Source: Idiomarina ramblicola (lineage in GTDB: Bacteria > Pseudomonadota > Gammaproteobacteria > Enterobacterales > Alteromonadaceae). Taken from it: a stretch of 64,000 nucleotides of DNA. Position numbers and translations under genes: made by a program. Where the stretch lies: the NCBI RefSeq assembly GCF_003987255.1, contig NZ_PIQC01000004.1:248001-312000 (forward strand). The letters are read 5' to 3'. Below are positions 54,005 through 64,000 of the stretch, one piece after another (within the stretch, counting starts at the first letter, position 1; each line of letters starts with the position of its first letter). The notes below the pieces were generated by a model. The model worked only from the letters and a program-made list of their open reading frames with translations. It searched no databases and was not told where the DNA came from.

Positions 54005-54625
54005 GTGAAAGAGCAGTTAAAGGAACTATTGCAGCAAGCACAGATAAACCTGTCAGAGTCGCAAATTGAACAGCAACTCGCGTTGGTTGGCTTATTGGAT
54101 AAATGGAATAAAGCCTATAACCTGACCAGCGTGAGAAACCCGAAGGATATGCTGACCCGGCATATTATGGACAGCCTGGCTATTCGTGACTATCTACACG
54201 GGCAGCGCTTTATCGATGTGGGCACAGGCCCGGGGTTACCGGGTTTGCCTCTAGCAATAGCTGAGCCGGATAAAGAATTCGTTTTGTTAGACAGTTTAGG
54301 TAAACGCATTCGTTTTATTCGCCAGGTTTGTCACGAATTAAAGTTAACCAATGTGACGCCGGTACAGGCGCGGGTTGAAGATTATCAGGACCAACAAAAG
54401 TTTGATGGTGTAATCAGTAGAGCCTTTGCCTCGCTTAATGATATGCTTTCCTGGTGTGAACATTTACCAGGTGAGAACGGTAGGTTTTACGCGCTTAAAG
54501 GGCTTTATCCACAAGACGAACTGGAACAGTTGCCCCAGCAGTATAAAATTGAAAGTATTGAGCAAATTAAGGTTCCCGGCATTGACGCGAGCCGACATAT
54601 CGTCATTATAAGCAAACGGTCATAA
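54005..54625 (+). CDS. rsmG: 16S rRNA m7G527 methyltransferase RsmG (GidB)
   Basis: SAM-dependent methylation of G527 in 16S rRNA; loss gives low-level streptomycin resistance in other bacteria. Length 206 residues (E. coli 207). [13 protein letters not shown], the SAM-binding [17 protein letters not shown] and [11 protein letters not shown] are standard. GTG 54005 start with AAGGAATT upstream. Co-transcribed with mnmG. Confidence 0.97.
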   Translation: MKEQLKELLQQAQINLSESQIEQQLALVGLLDKWNKAYNLTSVRNPKDMLTRHIMDSLAIRDYLHGQRFIDVGTGPGLPGLPLAIAEPDKEFVLLDSLGKRIRFIRQVCHELKLTNVTPVQARVEDYQDQQKFDGVISRAFASLNDMLSWCEHLPGENGRFYALKGLYPQDELEQLPQQYKIESIEQIKVPGIDASRHIVIISKRS

Positions 54626-54673
54626 AACAACCGACAGTCGATTATCCGACAACAACAAGAGGTTATAAAACCC

Positions 54674-55465
54674 GTGGCTACAACCATTGCTATTGCGAAT
54701 CAAAAAGGTGGAGTGGGAAAGACAACCACAGCAGTTAATTTAGCTGCATCGATGGCTGCTACCCGCCGCAAAGTGTTGTTGATCGATTTGGATCCTCAAG
54801 GCAACGCAACCATGGGCAGTGGCGTTGATAAATACGACGTTGAAAACAGCATCTATGAATTACTTATTGAAGAAAAGCCAGTTAAGGACGTTGCTGTAAC
54901 GGATACCAACGGCAAATACCATCTAATTGCAGCAAACGCTGATGCAACCGCCGCTGAAATTAAGTTAATGGAAGTATTTGCGCGCGAATTACGTTTGCGT
55001 AATGCGTTGAAGGCCGTTCAGGATACTTACGATTATATCTTTATTGATTGTCCGCCGTCGCTGAATATGCTGACGGTTAATGGTATGGCCGCAGCTGACT
55101 CTATTCTGGTGCCAATGCAATGTGAATACTACGCGTTGGAAGGCCTTACTGCGTTAATGGAAACCATTCGTCAGCTTGCCGATGTGGTTAACCCGGGGCT
55201 TGAGATAGAAGGTATTTTGCGGACTATGTACGATCCGCGTAACCGTCTGGCAAACGATGTTTCAGAGCAATTAAAAAATCACTTTGGTGATAAAGTCTAC
55301 CGGACGGTCATTCCACGTAATGTCCGTTTAGCCGAAGCACCCTCATTTGGTGCGCCGGCTATGTATTACGACAAATCATCAACCGGTTCAAAGGCGTATT
55401 TATCCTTAGCGGGTGAACTTATCCGACGTTCCGAAAATCGTAATGAAGTAGCAGAAGAATCATAA
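54674..55465 (+). CDS. parA: Chromosome partitioning ATPase ParA (Soj)
   Basis: Deviant Walker ATPase driving segregation of newly copied origins. Length 263 residues. IANQKGGVGKTTTAVNLA holds the deviant Walker A with signature lysine; DLDPQGNATMGSG and FIDCPPSLNMLTVN follow. No N-terminal HTH, so it is the chromosomal (type Ib-like short) form. Start GTG 54674 with AAGAGGTTATAAAACCC upstream. Followed by parB after 19 nt. Confidence 0.97.
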   Translation: MATTIAIANQKGGVGKTTTAVNLAASMAATRRKVLLIDLDPQGNATMGSGVDKYDVENSIYELLIEEKPVKDVAVTDTNGKYHLIAANADATAAEIKLMEVFARELRLRNALKAVQDTYDYIFIDCPPSLNMLTVNGMAAADSILVPMQCEYYALEGLTALMETIRQLADVVNPGLEIEGILRTMYDPRNRLANDVSEQLKNHFGDKVYRTVIPRNVRLAEAPSFGAPAMYYDKSSTGSKAYLSLAGELIRRSENRNEVAEES

Positions 55466-55484
55466 CAAGGGAATTTAGCGAATC

Positions 55485-56360
55485 ATGTCGGCAAAAAAAC
55501 GAGGTTTAGGTCGTGGTCTGGATGCCTTACTGACCAGTAACCAGCAAAACTCTGATCGTCAATCGGAACAAGTGACGGAAGAAGTTAAAGGTGAATTACA
55601 GAAACTGCCGGTTGAGCAATTAAAGCCAGGCCGTTATCAACCTCGTAAAGACATGTCACCCGAAGCGTTAGAAGATTTAGCTGCTTCAGTAAAAGCTCAG
55701 GGTATTATTCAGCCTATTGTGGTGCGCCCTGTCGGTAAAGATGAGTATGAGATTATTGCCGGGGAGCGTCGGTGGCGAGCGGCTCAGCTTGCGAAACTTG
55801 AACTGGTTCCTTGTTTAATTAAAGACGTGCCTGACGAAGCGGCAGTTGCCATTGCGTTGATTGAAAACATTCAGCGTGAAGATCTCAATGCAATGGAAGA
55901 AGCGACCGCTCTGCAACGATTGTTAGATGAATTTCAAATGACCCACCAGGATGTGGCGCAGGCCGTGGGTAAATCTCGTACCACAGTAACCAACTTACTG
56001 CGCCTGAATAACTTACAAGATGGCGTGAAAGTGTTGCTTGAACGCGGTGATATCGAGCTGGGTCACGCCAAGTTGTTGCTGGCATTAGAAGGCGAGCAAC
56101 AAGCCGATGTTGCACAGCAAATTGTGGCCAAAGATATGACTGTACGTGACGCAGAAAAACTGGTCAGACGTACCATTGATCCTCCCAAACAAACTGAAAA
56201 ACCCGAACCAGACGCTAACATTGAACATCTGGAAACCAAATTGTCTGAGACTTTGGGTGCAAAAGTTTCTATTAATCACGGTCGCAAAGGAAAAGGTAAA
56301 CTGGTCATCAGCTATACCAACCTGGACGAATTGGACGGGATTCTGACCCACATTAAATAA
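55485..56360 (+). CDS. parB: Chromosome partitioning protein ParB (Spo0J)
   Basis: Binds and spreads from parS sites; a CTP-dependent clamp in this family. Length 291 residues. N-terminal KKRGLGRGLDALL (ParA-interacting segment), ParB/Srx CTPase domain with GRYQPRKDM and IIAGERRWRAAQLA, ENIQREDLNAMEEA, HTH VAQAVGKSRTTVTNLLRL, and a C-terminal dimerisation domain. Its expected targets, two perfect parS palindromes in recF and a third in pepQ, are in this window. Confidence 0.97.
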   Translation: MSAKKRGLGRGLDALLTSNQQNSDRQSEQVTEEVKGELQKLPVEQLKPGRYQPRKDMSPEALEDLAASVKAQGIIQPIVVRPVGKDEYEIIAGERRWRAAQLAKLELVPCLIKDVPDEAAVAIALIENIQREDLNAMEEATALQRLLDEFQMTHQDVAQAVGKSRTTVTNLLRLNNLQDGVKVLLERGDIELGHAKLLLALEGEQQADVAQQIVAKDMTVRDAEKLVRRTIDPPKQTEKPEPDANIEHLETKLSETLGAKVSINHGRKGKGKLVISYTNLDELDGILTHIK

Positions 56361-56434
56361 TAATATCCAATGTGTTGATTGTTGTAGAACTTTTGTTAAA
56401 TGGCATAGAAACCGTTGCCTACAGGCAAATTTGT

Positions 56435-56462
56435 TTGCAATTACATGGCAGATCTTTATACT
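56435..56462 (+). promoter_or_regulatory. Sigma-70 promoter of the atp operon
   Basis: TTGCAA, 16-bp spacer, TATACT, in the 169-bp parB–atpI gap. The leader contains a TGTGGC/GCCACA hairpin before atpI. Confidence 0.72.
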
Positions 56463-56529
56463 AGCGCGAGTTTCGTTGTGGCTAAGTGAGTGCCACAGAA
56501 AAATAGCCGCCAGTTAAAAGGTTTTCGTC

Positions 56530-56916
56530 GTGACACAGACACTTAATGCGGTAGGTAAAAAGCTGGCAGGAAGAATAGTAGGCACACAGTTTATTGTTGT
56601 CTTGATTGCCGCACTTGTCACGCTAGTACTATCAAATACGCAGTCGGCTTTAGGTATTCTTTGTGGTGGATCAACCGCCGTAATACCCAACGCATTATTT
56701 GCACTTATTGCTTTTAAACATGCAGGTGCACGCGCTAATCAGAAAGTCGTACAGAGTTTCTTTTTGGGCGAAGGCGTTAAGTTGCTGCTAACAGCGTTGC
56801 TGCTAACCGTCGCGTTGCTGGTAACAAATTTATATCCTGTGTGGTTGTTGGTTGGTTTCGTTATAGCCGTCACCATGCAGTGGATAGCACCGGTTTTATT
56901 TTTAAAATCAACCTAA
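56530..56916 (+). CDS. atpI: ATP synthase protein I
   Basis: A 128-residue membrane protein with four hydrophobic helices, the non-structural first gene of atp operons, proposed to aid c-ring assembly or Mg2+ uptake. Weakly conserved, identified by topology, GILCGGSTAVIPNALFA and position. GTG 56530 start with AAGG 8 nt before. 12 nt before atpB. Confidence 0.9.
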   Translation: MTQTLNAVGKKLAGRIVGTQFIVVLIAALVTLVLSNTQSALGILCGGSTAVIPNALFALIAFKHAGARANQKVVQSFFLGEGVKLLLTALLLTVALLVTNLYPVWLLVGFVIAVTMQWIAPVLFLKST

Positions 56917-57726
<810 letters not shown>

Positions 57727-57766
57727 TGTTCGAAACAAAAGTTTTTAGCTTTACTTTTAACTTTAA

Positions 57767-58048
<282 letters not shown>

Positions 58049-58085
58049 TCGTTATTCGACGGTCACCAACTGAAGGAGGTCCGTT

Positions 58086-58556
58086 GTGAATATCAACGCT
58101 ACTCTAATTGGACAAACGATCGCGTTTATCGTGTTCGTGTGGTTCTGCATGAAATTTGTATGGCCACCGATCATCAACGCTATTGAGGAACGTCAGAAGA
58201 AAATTGCTGACGGCCTTAATGCCGGTGAACGTGCTCAAAAAGATTTAGAGAAAGCCCAGCAAGAAATTGCCGAGCAGCTCAAAGAAGCGAAACAGCAAGC
58301 CGCTGAAATTATTGAACAGTCGAAAAAACGTGGCGCTAAAATTGTTGAGGAAGAAACTCAACGAGGCCACGAAGAACGTGAAAAAATCGTTGCGTCTGGA
58401 CATGAAGAAGTGACTGCTGAGCGCAATCGCGTTCGCGAAGAGCTGCGTAAGCAAGTTGCCGTATTAGCGGTGTCTGGGGCTCAGAAAATCATTGAGCGTG
58501 AAATTGATAAAGACGCTCATAGTGACATTGTTGAAAAACTGGTCGCTGAACTTTAA
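58086..58556 (+). CDS. atpF: ATP synthase F0 subunit b
   Basis: Peripheral stalk subunit. Length 156 residues (E. coli 156). One N-terminal transmembrane helix (about 5–25) then a long charged coiled coil rich in K/E/Q. Starts at GTG 58086 after a near-perfect AAGGAGGT. Confidence 0.97.
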   Translation: MNINATLIGQTIAFIVFVWFCMKFVWPPIINAIEERQKKIADGLNAGERAQKDLEKAQQEIAEQLKEAKQQAAEIIEQSKKRGAKIVEEETQRGHEEREKIVASGHEEVTAERNRVREELRKQVAVLAVSGAQKIIEREIDKDAHSDIVEKLVAEL

Positions 58557-58573
58557 TAAAGGGGTTTGAGCTT

Positions 58574-59107
58574 ATGTCAGAACTGACTACGGTCGCTCGC
58601 CCTTACGCAAAAGCAGCTTTTGATTTTGCTTTAGAACAGGGAGCGCTTGATAAGTGGGCAGAAATGCTTAGCTTCGCTGCTGCGGTGGCGCAAGACGAGG
58701 CTATTTCCTCATTTTTGAGTAGCTCCTCGACTGTTGGAAAAACGACAGAGGTTTTCTTGGGTGTTTGTGGCGACGAGCTCGACGACAACGCTAAGAACTT
58801 CGTTAAAGTACTGGCTGAAAATGAACGTTTGCCAGTACTACCGGCAGTTAGTGAGCTCTATCAGACGTTTCGTGCTGAACATGACAAAGAAGTCACTGTT
58901 GATGTGAAATCGGCGGTTAAATTGCTGAAAGCACAACAAACGGCATTGAGTAAAGCACTAGAGAAACGCCTGCAACGCAAAATTAAGCTGAACTGCAGTG
59001 TCGACAAGTCCATTATTGGCGGACTTGTTATAGAAGCTGGTGATACCGTTATTGACGGCACCCTGCGCGGCAAGCTCGATAGACTTGCTTACGCACTGCA
59101 ATCCTAA
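58574..59107 (+). CDS. atpH: ATP synthase F1 subunit delta
   Basis: Links the F1 head to the b2 stalk. Length 177 residues (E. coli 177). N-terminal [17 protein letters not shown] and C-terminal [23 protein letters not shown] are the family signatures. 17 nt after atpF. Confidence 0.97.
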   Translation: MSELTTVARPYAKAAFDFALEQGALDKWAEMLSFAAAVAQDEAISSFLSSSSTVGKTTEVFLGVCGDELDDNAKNFVKVLAENERLPVLPAVSELYQTFRAEHDKEVTVDVKSAVKLLKAQQTALSKALEKRLQRKIKLNCSVDKSIIGGLVIEAGDTVIDGTLRGKLDRLAYALQS

Positions 59108-59121
59108 TTGGGGACTTGAGC

Positions 59122-60663
59122 ATGCAATTGAATTCAAATGAAATCGCAGAACTAATCAAACAGCGAATTGAGAAGTTCGAAGTCACCAGTGAAGCTCGCA
59201 ACGAAGGTACCATCATGTCTGTTCAAGACGGTATCATTCGCATTCACGGACTTGCAGACTGTCTGCAAGGTGAAATGGTTGAGCTACCTGGTAATCGTTA
59301 CGCTATCGCACTAAACCTTGAACGTGATTCGGTTGGTGCGGTTGTTATGGGTCCTTATGCAGACTTGCAGGAAGGCACCAAAGTTAAATCTACCGGTCGT
59401 ATTTTGGAAGTTCCGGTCGGTGAAAAGCTGTTAGGTCGTGTGGTTAACACACTAGGCCAGCCTATCGACGGTAAAGGTCCTATCGAAGCTGATGGCTATG
59501 AGCCAGTCGAGAAAATCGCACCGGGCGTAATCGAACGTCAGTCAGTTGATCAGCCAGTACAAACGGGCTACAAATCAATTGACTCGATGATTCCGGTTGG
59601 TCGTGGCCAGCGTGAGCTTATCATCGGTGACCGCCAGACAGGTAAAACGGCTTTAGCGGTAGACGCTATCATTAACCAGAAAAACTCTGGTATTAAATGT
59701 GTTTACGTGGCAATCGGTCAGAAAAACTCAACCATTTCAGCGGTTGTTCGTAAGTTAGAAGAGCACGGCGCAATGGAAAACACCATTGTGGTTGCGGCTT
59801 CTGCTTCTGAATCGGCAGCGTTGCAATACCTTGCTGCATACTCTGGCTGTACTATGGGTGAATACTTCCGTGACCGCGGTGAAGACTCTCTGATTGTATA
59901 CGATGACCTGTCTAAACAGGCTGTTGCGTACCGTCAAATTTCACTGTTGTTGCGCCGTCCGCCAGGTCGTGAAGCATTCCCTGGTGATGTTTTCTACCTC
60001 CACTCTCGTCTGCTAGAGCGTGCAGCGCGTGTTAACGCTGACTACGTAGAAAAGTACACTGACGGTAAAGTGAAAGGCCAAACCGGTTCCTTAACGGCTT
60101 TACCTATCATTGAAACTCAGGCAGGTGACGTTTCGGCATTCGTACCGACCAACGTTATCTCAATCACCGATGGTCAGATTTTCCTTGAAACTGACTTGTT
60201 TAACTCAGGTATTCGTCCTGCGGTTAACGCGGGTGTTTCGGTTTCACGTGTTGGTGGTTCAGCACAAACGAAAATCATCAAGAAGCTGGGTGGCGGTATC
60301 CGTCTGGCCCTGGCTCAGTATCGTGAATTGGCGGCGTTTGCTCAGTTCGCTTCTGACCTTGATGAATCAACTCGTTCACAGTTGGAACACGGTCAGCGTG
60401 TTACCGAACTGATGAAACAGAAACAGTACAAGCCTATGAGCGTGTCTCAAATGGCTGTATCAATTTATGCCGTTGAAAAAGGCTTTTTGAAAGACGTAGC
60501 TATCGACAAAATCATGGATTTTGAAGAATCACTGCAATCTTTCATGGCGAGCGAATACGCCGAGCTAATGGCTGAGATTGATAAAACTGGCAACTATAAC
60601 GACGACATCGATGCGCAACTGAAAGCGGCGCTTGAGAAATTCAAGCAAACGCAATCATGGTAA
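59122..60663 (+). CDS. atpA: ATP synthase F1 subunit alpha
   Basis: Non-catalytic nucleotide-binding subunit. Length 513 residues, same as E. coli. P-loop GDRQTGKTA; the alpha signature [20 protein letters not shown] is intact, with the arginine finger in the [12 protein letters not shown] segment. ATG 59122 gives [16 protein letters not shown], collinear with E. coli; the upstream in-frame TTG at 59116 is not needed. Confidence 0.99.
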   Translation: MQLNSNEIAELIKQRIEKFEVTSEARNEGTIMSVQDGIIRIHGLADCLQGEMVELPGNRYAIALNLERDSVGAVVMGPYADLQEGTKVKSTGRILEVPVGEKLLGRVVNTLGQPIDGKGPIEADGYEPVEKIAPGVIERQSVDQPVQTGYKSIDSMIPVGRGQRELIIGDRQTGKTALAVDAIINQKNSGIKCVYVAIGQKNSTISAVVRKLEEHGAMENTIVVAASASESAALQYLAAYSGCTMGEYFRDRGEDSLIVYDDLSKQAVAYRQISLLLRRPPGREAFPGDVFYLHSRLLERAARVNADYVEKYTDGKVKGQTGSLTALPIIETQAGDVSAFVPTNVISITDGQIFLETDLFNSGIRPAVNAGVSVSRVGGSAQTKIIKKLGGGIRLALAQYRELAAFAQFASDLDESTRSQLEHGQRVTELMKQKQYKPMSVSQMAVSIYAVEKGFLKDVAIDKIMDFEESLQSFMASEYAELMAEIDKTGNYNDDIDAQLKAALEKFKQTQSW

Positions 60664-60717
60664 TCGCACCTGGCCGCAGTAGCGGCCATTTGTCGTTGAG
60701 TTAACAGGAGAATCGTC

Positions 60718-61581
60718 ATGGCCAGTGGTAAAGAGATAAAAACTCAGATCTCGAGTATCGGTAATACTCAGAAGATCACCAGTGCTATGGAAATGGTTGC
60801 TGCGTCGAAAATGAAAAAGGCGCAGGAACGTATGGAGGCAAGTCGCCCCTATGCGGACACCATTCGCAAGGTGATTGGTCATGTGGCGCGCGGTAACCTT
60901 GAATATCGTCATCCCTTTATGGAAGAACGTCAGGTTAAGCGTGTGGGTTACATCATTGTGTCTACCGACCGTGGTTTGTGTGGCGGCTTGAACGGTAATG
61001 AGTTCAAAAAAGTCGTTAAGCATGCCAACGAATGGAAAGAACAGGATGTTGAAGCGGATTTTGCCGCAATTGGCAGCAAAGCAACCAGTTATTTCAAGCG
61101 CTTTGGTAAGTTAAAGGCGCAGTTTTCAGGTATGGGCGATAAGCCAGAACTGAAAGAAATCACAGGTTCTATCCAGGTTATGCTGGATGCCTTTGAAGAA
61201 GGCAAAATCGATCGCTTGTACGTTGTATTCAACAAGTTTGTGAATACGATGACCCAAGAGCCGACCATTCATCAATTGTTGCCATTGCCGCAAGCAGGAT
61301 CGGAAGAAGAGGTACAAACAGGTAGCTGGGACTATCTGTATGAGCCGAATCCGGAAAGTATCCTCGATACGCTAATTCGTCGCTTTGTAGAAATGCAGGT
61401 GTATCAAGGCGTAGTGGATAACTTTGCTAGTGAGCAAGCCGCTCGGATGATTGCGATGAAAGCTGCAACTGACAACGCCGAAGATATTATCGACCAGCTG
61501 CAATTGCGGTATAACAAGGCACGTCAGGCAGCAATTACGCAAGAAATATCGGAAATCGTGTCCGGCGCCGAAGCGGTATAA
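60718..61581 (+). CDS. atpG: ATP synthase F1 subunit gamma
   Basis: Central rotor shaft. Length 287 residues (E. coli 287). N-terminal helix [31 protein letters not shown] and C-terminal helix [17 protein letters not shown] are conserved. SD CAGGAGA precedes the ATG. Confidence 0.98.
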   Translation: MASGKEIKTQISSIGNTQKITSAMEMVAASKMKKAQERMEASRPYADTIRKVIGHVARGNLEYRHPFMEERQVKRVGYIIVSTDRGLCGGLNGNEFKKVVKHANEWKEQDVEADFAAIGSKATSYFKRFGKLKAQFSGMGDKPELKEITGSIQVMLDAFEEGKIDRLYVVFNKFVNTMTQEPTIHQLLPLPQAGSEEEVQTGSWDYLYEPNPESILDTLIRRFVEMQVYQGVVDNFASEQAARMIAMKAATDNAEDIIDQLQLRYNKARQAAITQEISEIVSGAEAV

Positions 61582-61605
61582 CGCGGCAACGGTTAACAGA
61601 ATTGA

Positions 61606-63009
<1,404 letters not shown>

Positions 63010-63026
63010 CCGACCGGGAGGTTTGA

Positions 63027-63443
63027 ATGGCAGCACAAACATTAAATCTGGACGTTGTCAGCGCTGAAGACAAACTGTTTTCTGGTGTTGTGCAAACGGT
63101 TCAGGTCACTGGTAGCGAAGGTGAGCTGGGTATTTACCCAGGTCACGCGCCCCTACTGACAAAAATCAAGCCAGGTATGGTTCGTTATGTCAGTGAAGCG
63201 GGTGACGAAGAGCTTCTGTATGTTGCCGGTGGTGTGTTAGAAGTACAGCCTGGTCACGTCATCGTGCTTGCGGACATCGCTGTTCGTGGTGATGACCTTG
63301 ATTTGCAAGAAGCTGAAGCAGCGAAGAAACGTGCTGAAGAAGCCATTGCCGATTCAGGTTCCGATGTGACCTACGCAGAAGCTATTGCTGAGTTATCGCG
63401 TGCGTTAGCTCAAATCGATATTATTCGTAAGCTTAAGCGCTAA
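63027..63443 (+). CDS. atpC: ATP synthase F1 subunit epsilon
   Basis: Couples the gamma shaft to the c-ring and inhibits ATPase activity. Length 138 residues (E. coli 139). N-terminal beta-barrel with [12 protein letters not shown] and [15 protein letters not shown]-terminal two-helix hairpin ([12 protein letters not shown]…). SD GGGAGG. Last atp gene; perfect terminator 22 bp downstream. Confidence 0.98.
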   Translation: MAAQTLNLDVVSAEDKLFSGVVQTVQVTGSEGELGIYPGHAPLLTKIKPGMVRYVSEAGDEELLYVAGGVLEVQPGHVIVLADIAVRGDDLDLQEAEAAKKRAEEAIADSGSDVTYAEAIAELSRALAQIDIIRKLKR

Positions 63444-63464
63444 AACTTCTGCGTTAAACTACGT

Positions 63465-63500
63465 AAAAGGCCTTGTTGTTAGTGCAACAAGGCCTTTTTT
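63465..63500 (+). terminator. Terminator of the atp operon
   Basis: 14-bp perfect stem AAAAGGCCTTGTTG/CAACAAGGCCTTTT, loop TTAGTG, T-run. Confidence 0.95.
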
Positions 63501-63564
63501 GTCGTTACAATAGACTAATGTAATAAGGCTTATGCTAGCGATACTGAATTAAGGACCTATTGAT

Positions 63565-64000
63565 ATGAAGTTACGCGTTGTTATTCTGGCCGCAGGAAAA
63601 GGAACCCGAATGCGATCGGACCTACCTAAGGTGCTGCACAAAGTAGCCAATAAACCGATGGTAGAGCATGTTATTGATACAGCACGGTCGTTAAAGCCAG
63701 ACGCGATTAATTTGATTTACGGTCATGGCGGCGATCAGCTTCAGCAGGCGATAGCAGGCGATGACTTAACCTGGGTAGAACAACGTGAACAATTGGGTAC
63801 CGGTCATGCGGTTCAGCAGGTTATTCCACACCTAAAAAGCAGTGAAAAAGTCATTATTTTGTATGGTGACGTACCGCTGCTGACAGAATCCACCTTAATT
63901 AAACTGGTAACCGCCAGCGCAAACACCTCGCTTGGTTTGCTGACTATGACGCTAGCAGAACCGATGGGTTATGGGCGTATTGTGCGTAATGAATGTCGCA
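63565..64000 (+). CDS. glmU: Bifunctional UDP-GlcNAc pyrophosphorylase / GlcN-1-P acetyltransferase (3' partial)
   Basis: Makes UDP-N-acetylglucosamine for peptidoglycan and lipopolysaccharide. Only the first 145 codons are in the window: the uridyltransferase domain with the nucleotide-binding [31 protein letters not shown] and [11 protein letters not shown] 63565 has AAGGA (63551–63555) 9 nt before it. Following atpC is the usual gammaproteobacterial order. Confidence 0.97.
   Translation, partial: MKLRVVILAAGKGTRMRSDLPKVLHKVANKPMVEHVIDTARSLKPDAINLIYGHGGDQLQQAIAGDDLTWVEQREQLGTGHAVQQVIPHLKSSEKVIILYGDVPLLTESTLIKLVTASANTSLGLLTMTLAEPMGYGRIVRNECR

Noticed and set aside
56411-56430. TTGCC/GGCAA hairpin as a parB terminator
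   Set aside because: Stem is only 5 bp with a 4-nt loop and no real T-run; left unannotated.

Overview
The window is chromosomal DNA of a gammaproteobacterium, most likely from the Alteromonadales and probably Idiomarina or a close relative. This rests on gene order and protein character: mioC–oriC–mnmG–rsmG–parA–parB–atp, dnaA–dnaN–recF–gyrB divergent from rpmH–rnpA–yidD–yidC–mnmE, cytochrome c4/engB/polA, and pepQ–yigZ beside fadBA. No database search was possible. The window covers the replication-origin region. It is densely coded, with many 1–4 nt start/stop overlaps. No tRNA, rRNA or CRISPR was seen.

Layout: 1–5.5 kb holds a 5'-truncated S9 peptidase coupled to a monofunctional prephenate dehydratase and a carboxylesterase, then purEK (minus) and an isochorismatase-fold hydrolase. 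5.5–9.4 kb has a cold-shock gene with a long leader, an Aer-like chemoreceptor behind a sigma-28-type promoter, and cysE–DUF2489–yihI (minus). 9.4–15.2 kb has a gene-free stretch with a candidate small-RNA unit, cytochrome c4, engB, an EamA transporter and polA. 15.6–24.2 kb holds two divergent operons, aroE-hemF-tsaC-yrdD-smg-dprA and def-fmt-rsmB-trkA. 24.2–31.6 kb holds yigZ, pepQ, slt and the fatty-acid oxidation operon fadBA. 31.7–33.1 kb is an IS1111-type (IS110 family) insertion element that has split a palindromic intergenic repeat. 33.2–37.7 kb holds tusA, a GNAT acetyltransferase, tag and glyQS.

The replication and segregation part runs from 37.8 kb to the end. gyrB, recF, dnaN and dnaA lie on the minus strand. 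DnaA boxes occupy the dnaA–rpmH gap. The rpmH–mnmE ribosome/membrane-insertion cluster, a FUSC transporter, gloA and a phosphatase-like protein follow. mioC and a gene-free 393-bp origin with ten GATC sites, several DnaA boxes and a TAG/TAA trinucleotide run come next. Then come mnmG, rsmG, parA, parB, the complete nine-gene atp operon and the start of glmU.

Most notable points: (1) two perfect 16-bp parS palindromes inside recF and one 15/16 copy inside pepQ, with parAB about 14 kb from the recF pair; (2) an origin between mioC and mnmG plus a second DnaA-box cluster at dnaA/rpmH; (3) an insertion element with three copies of one 10–11 bp repeat, one carrying the transposase ribosome-binding site, arranged so that read-through mRNA could hide that site; (4) a promoter–terminator pair enclosing about 390 nt without a credible gene; (5) candidate PsrA and FliA sites before fadBA and the chemoreceptor.
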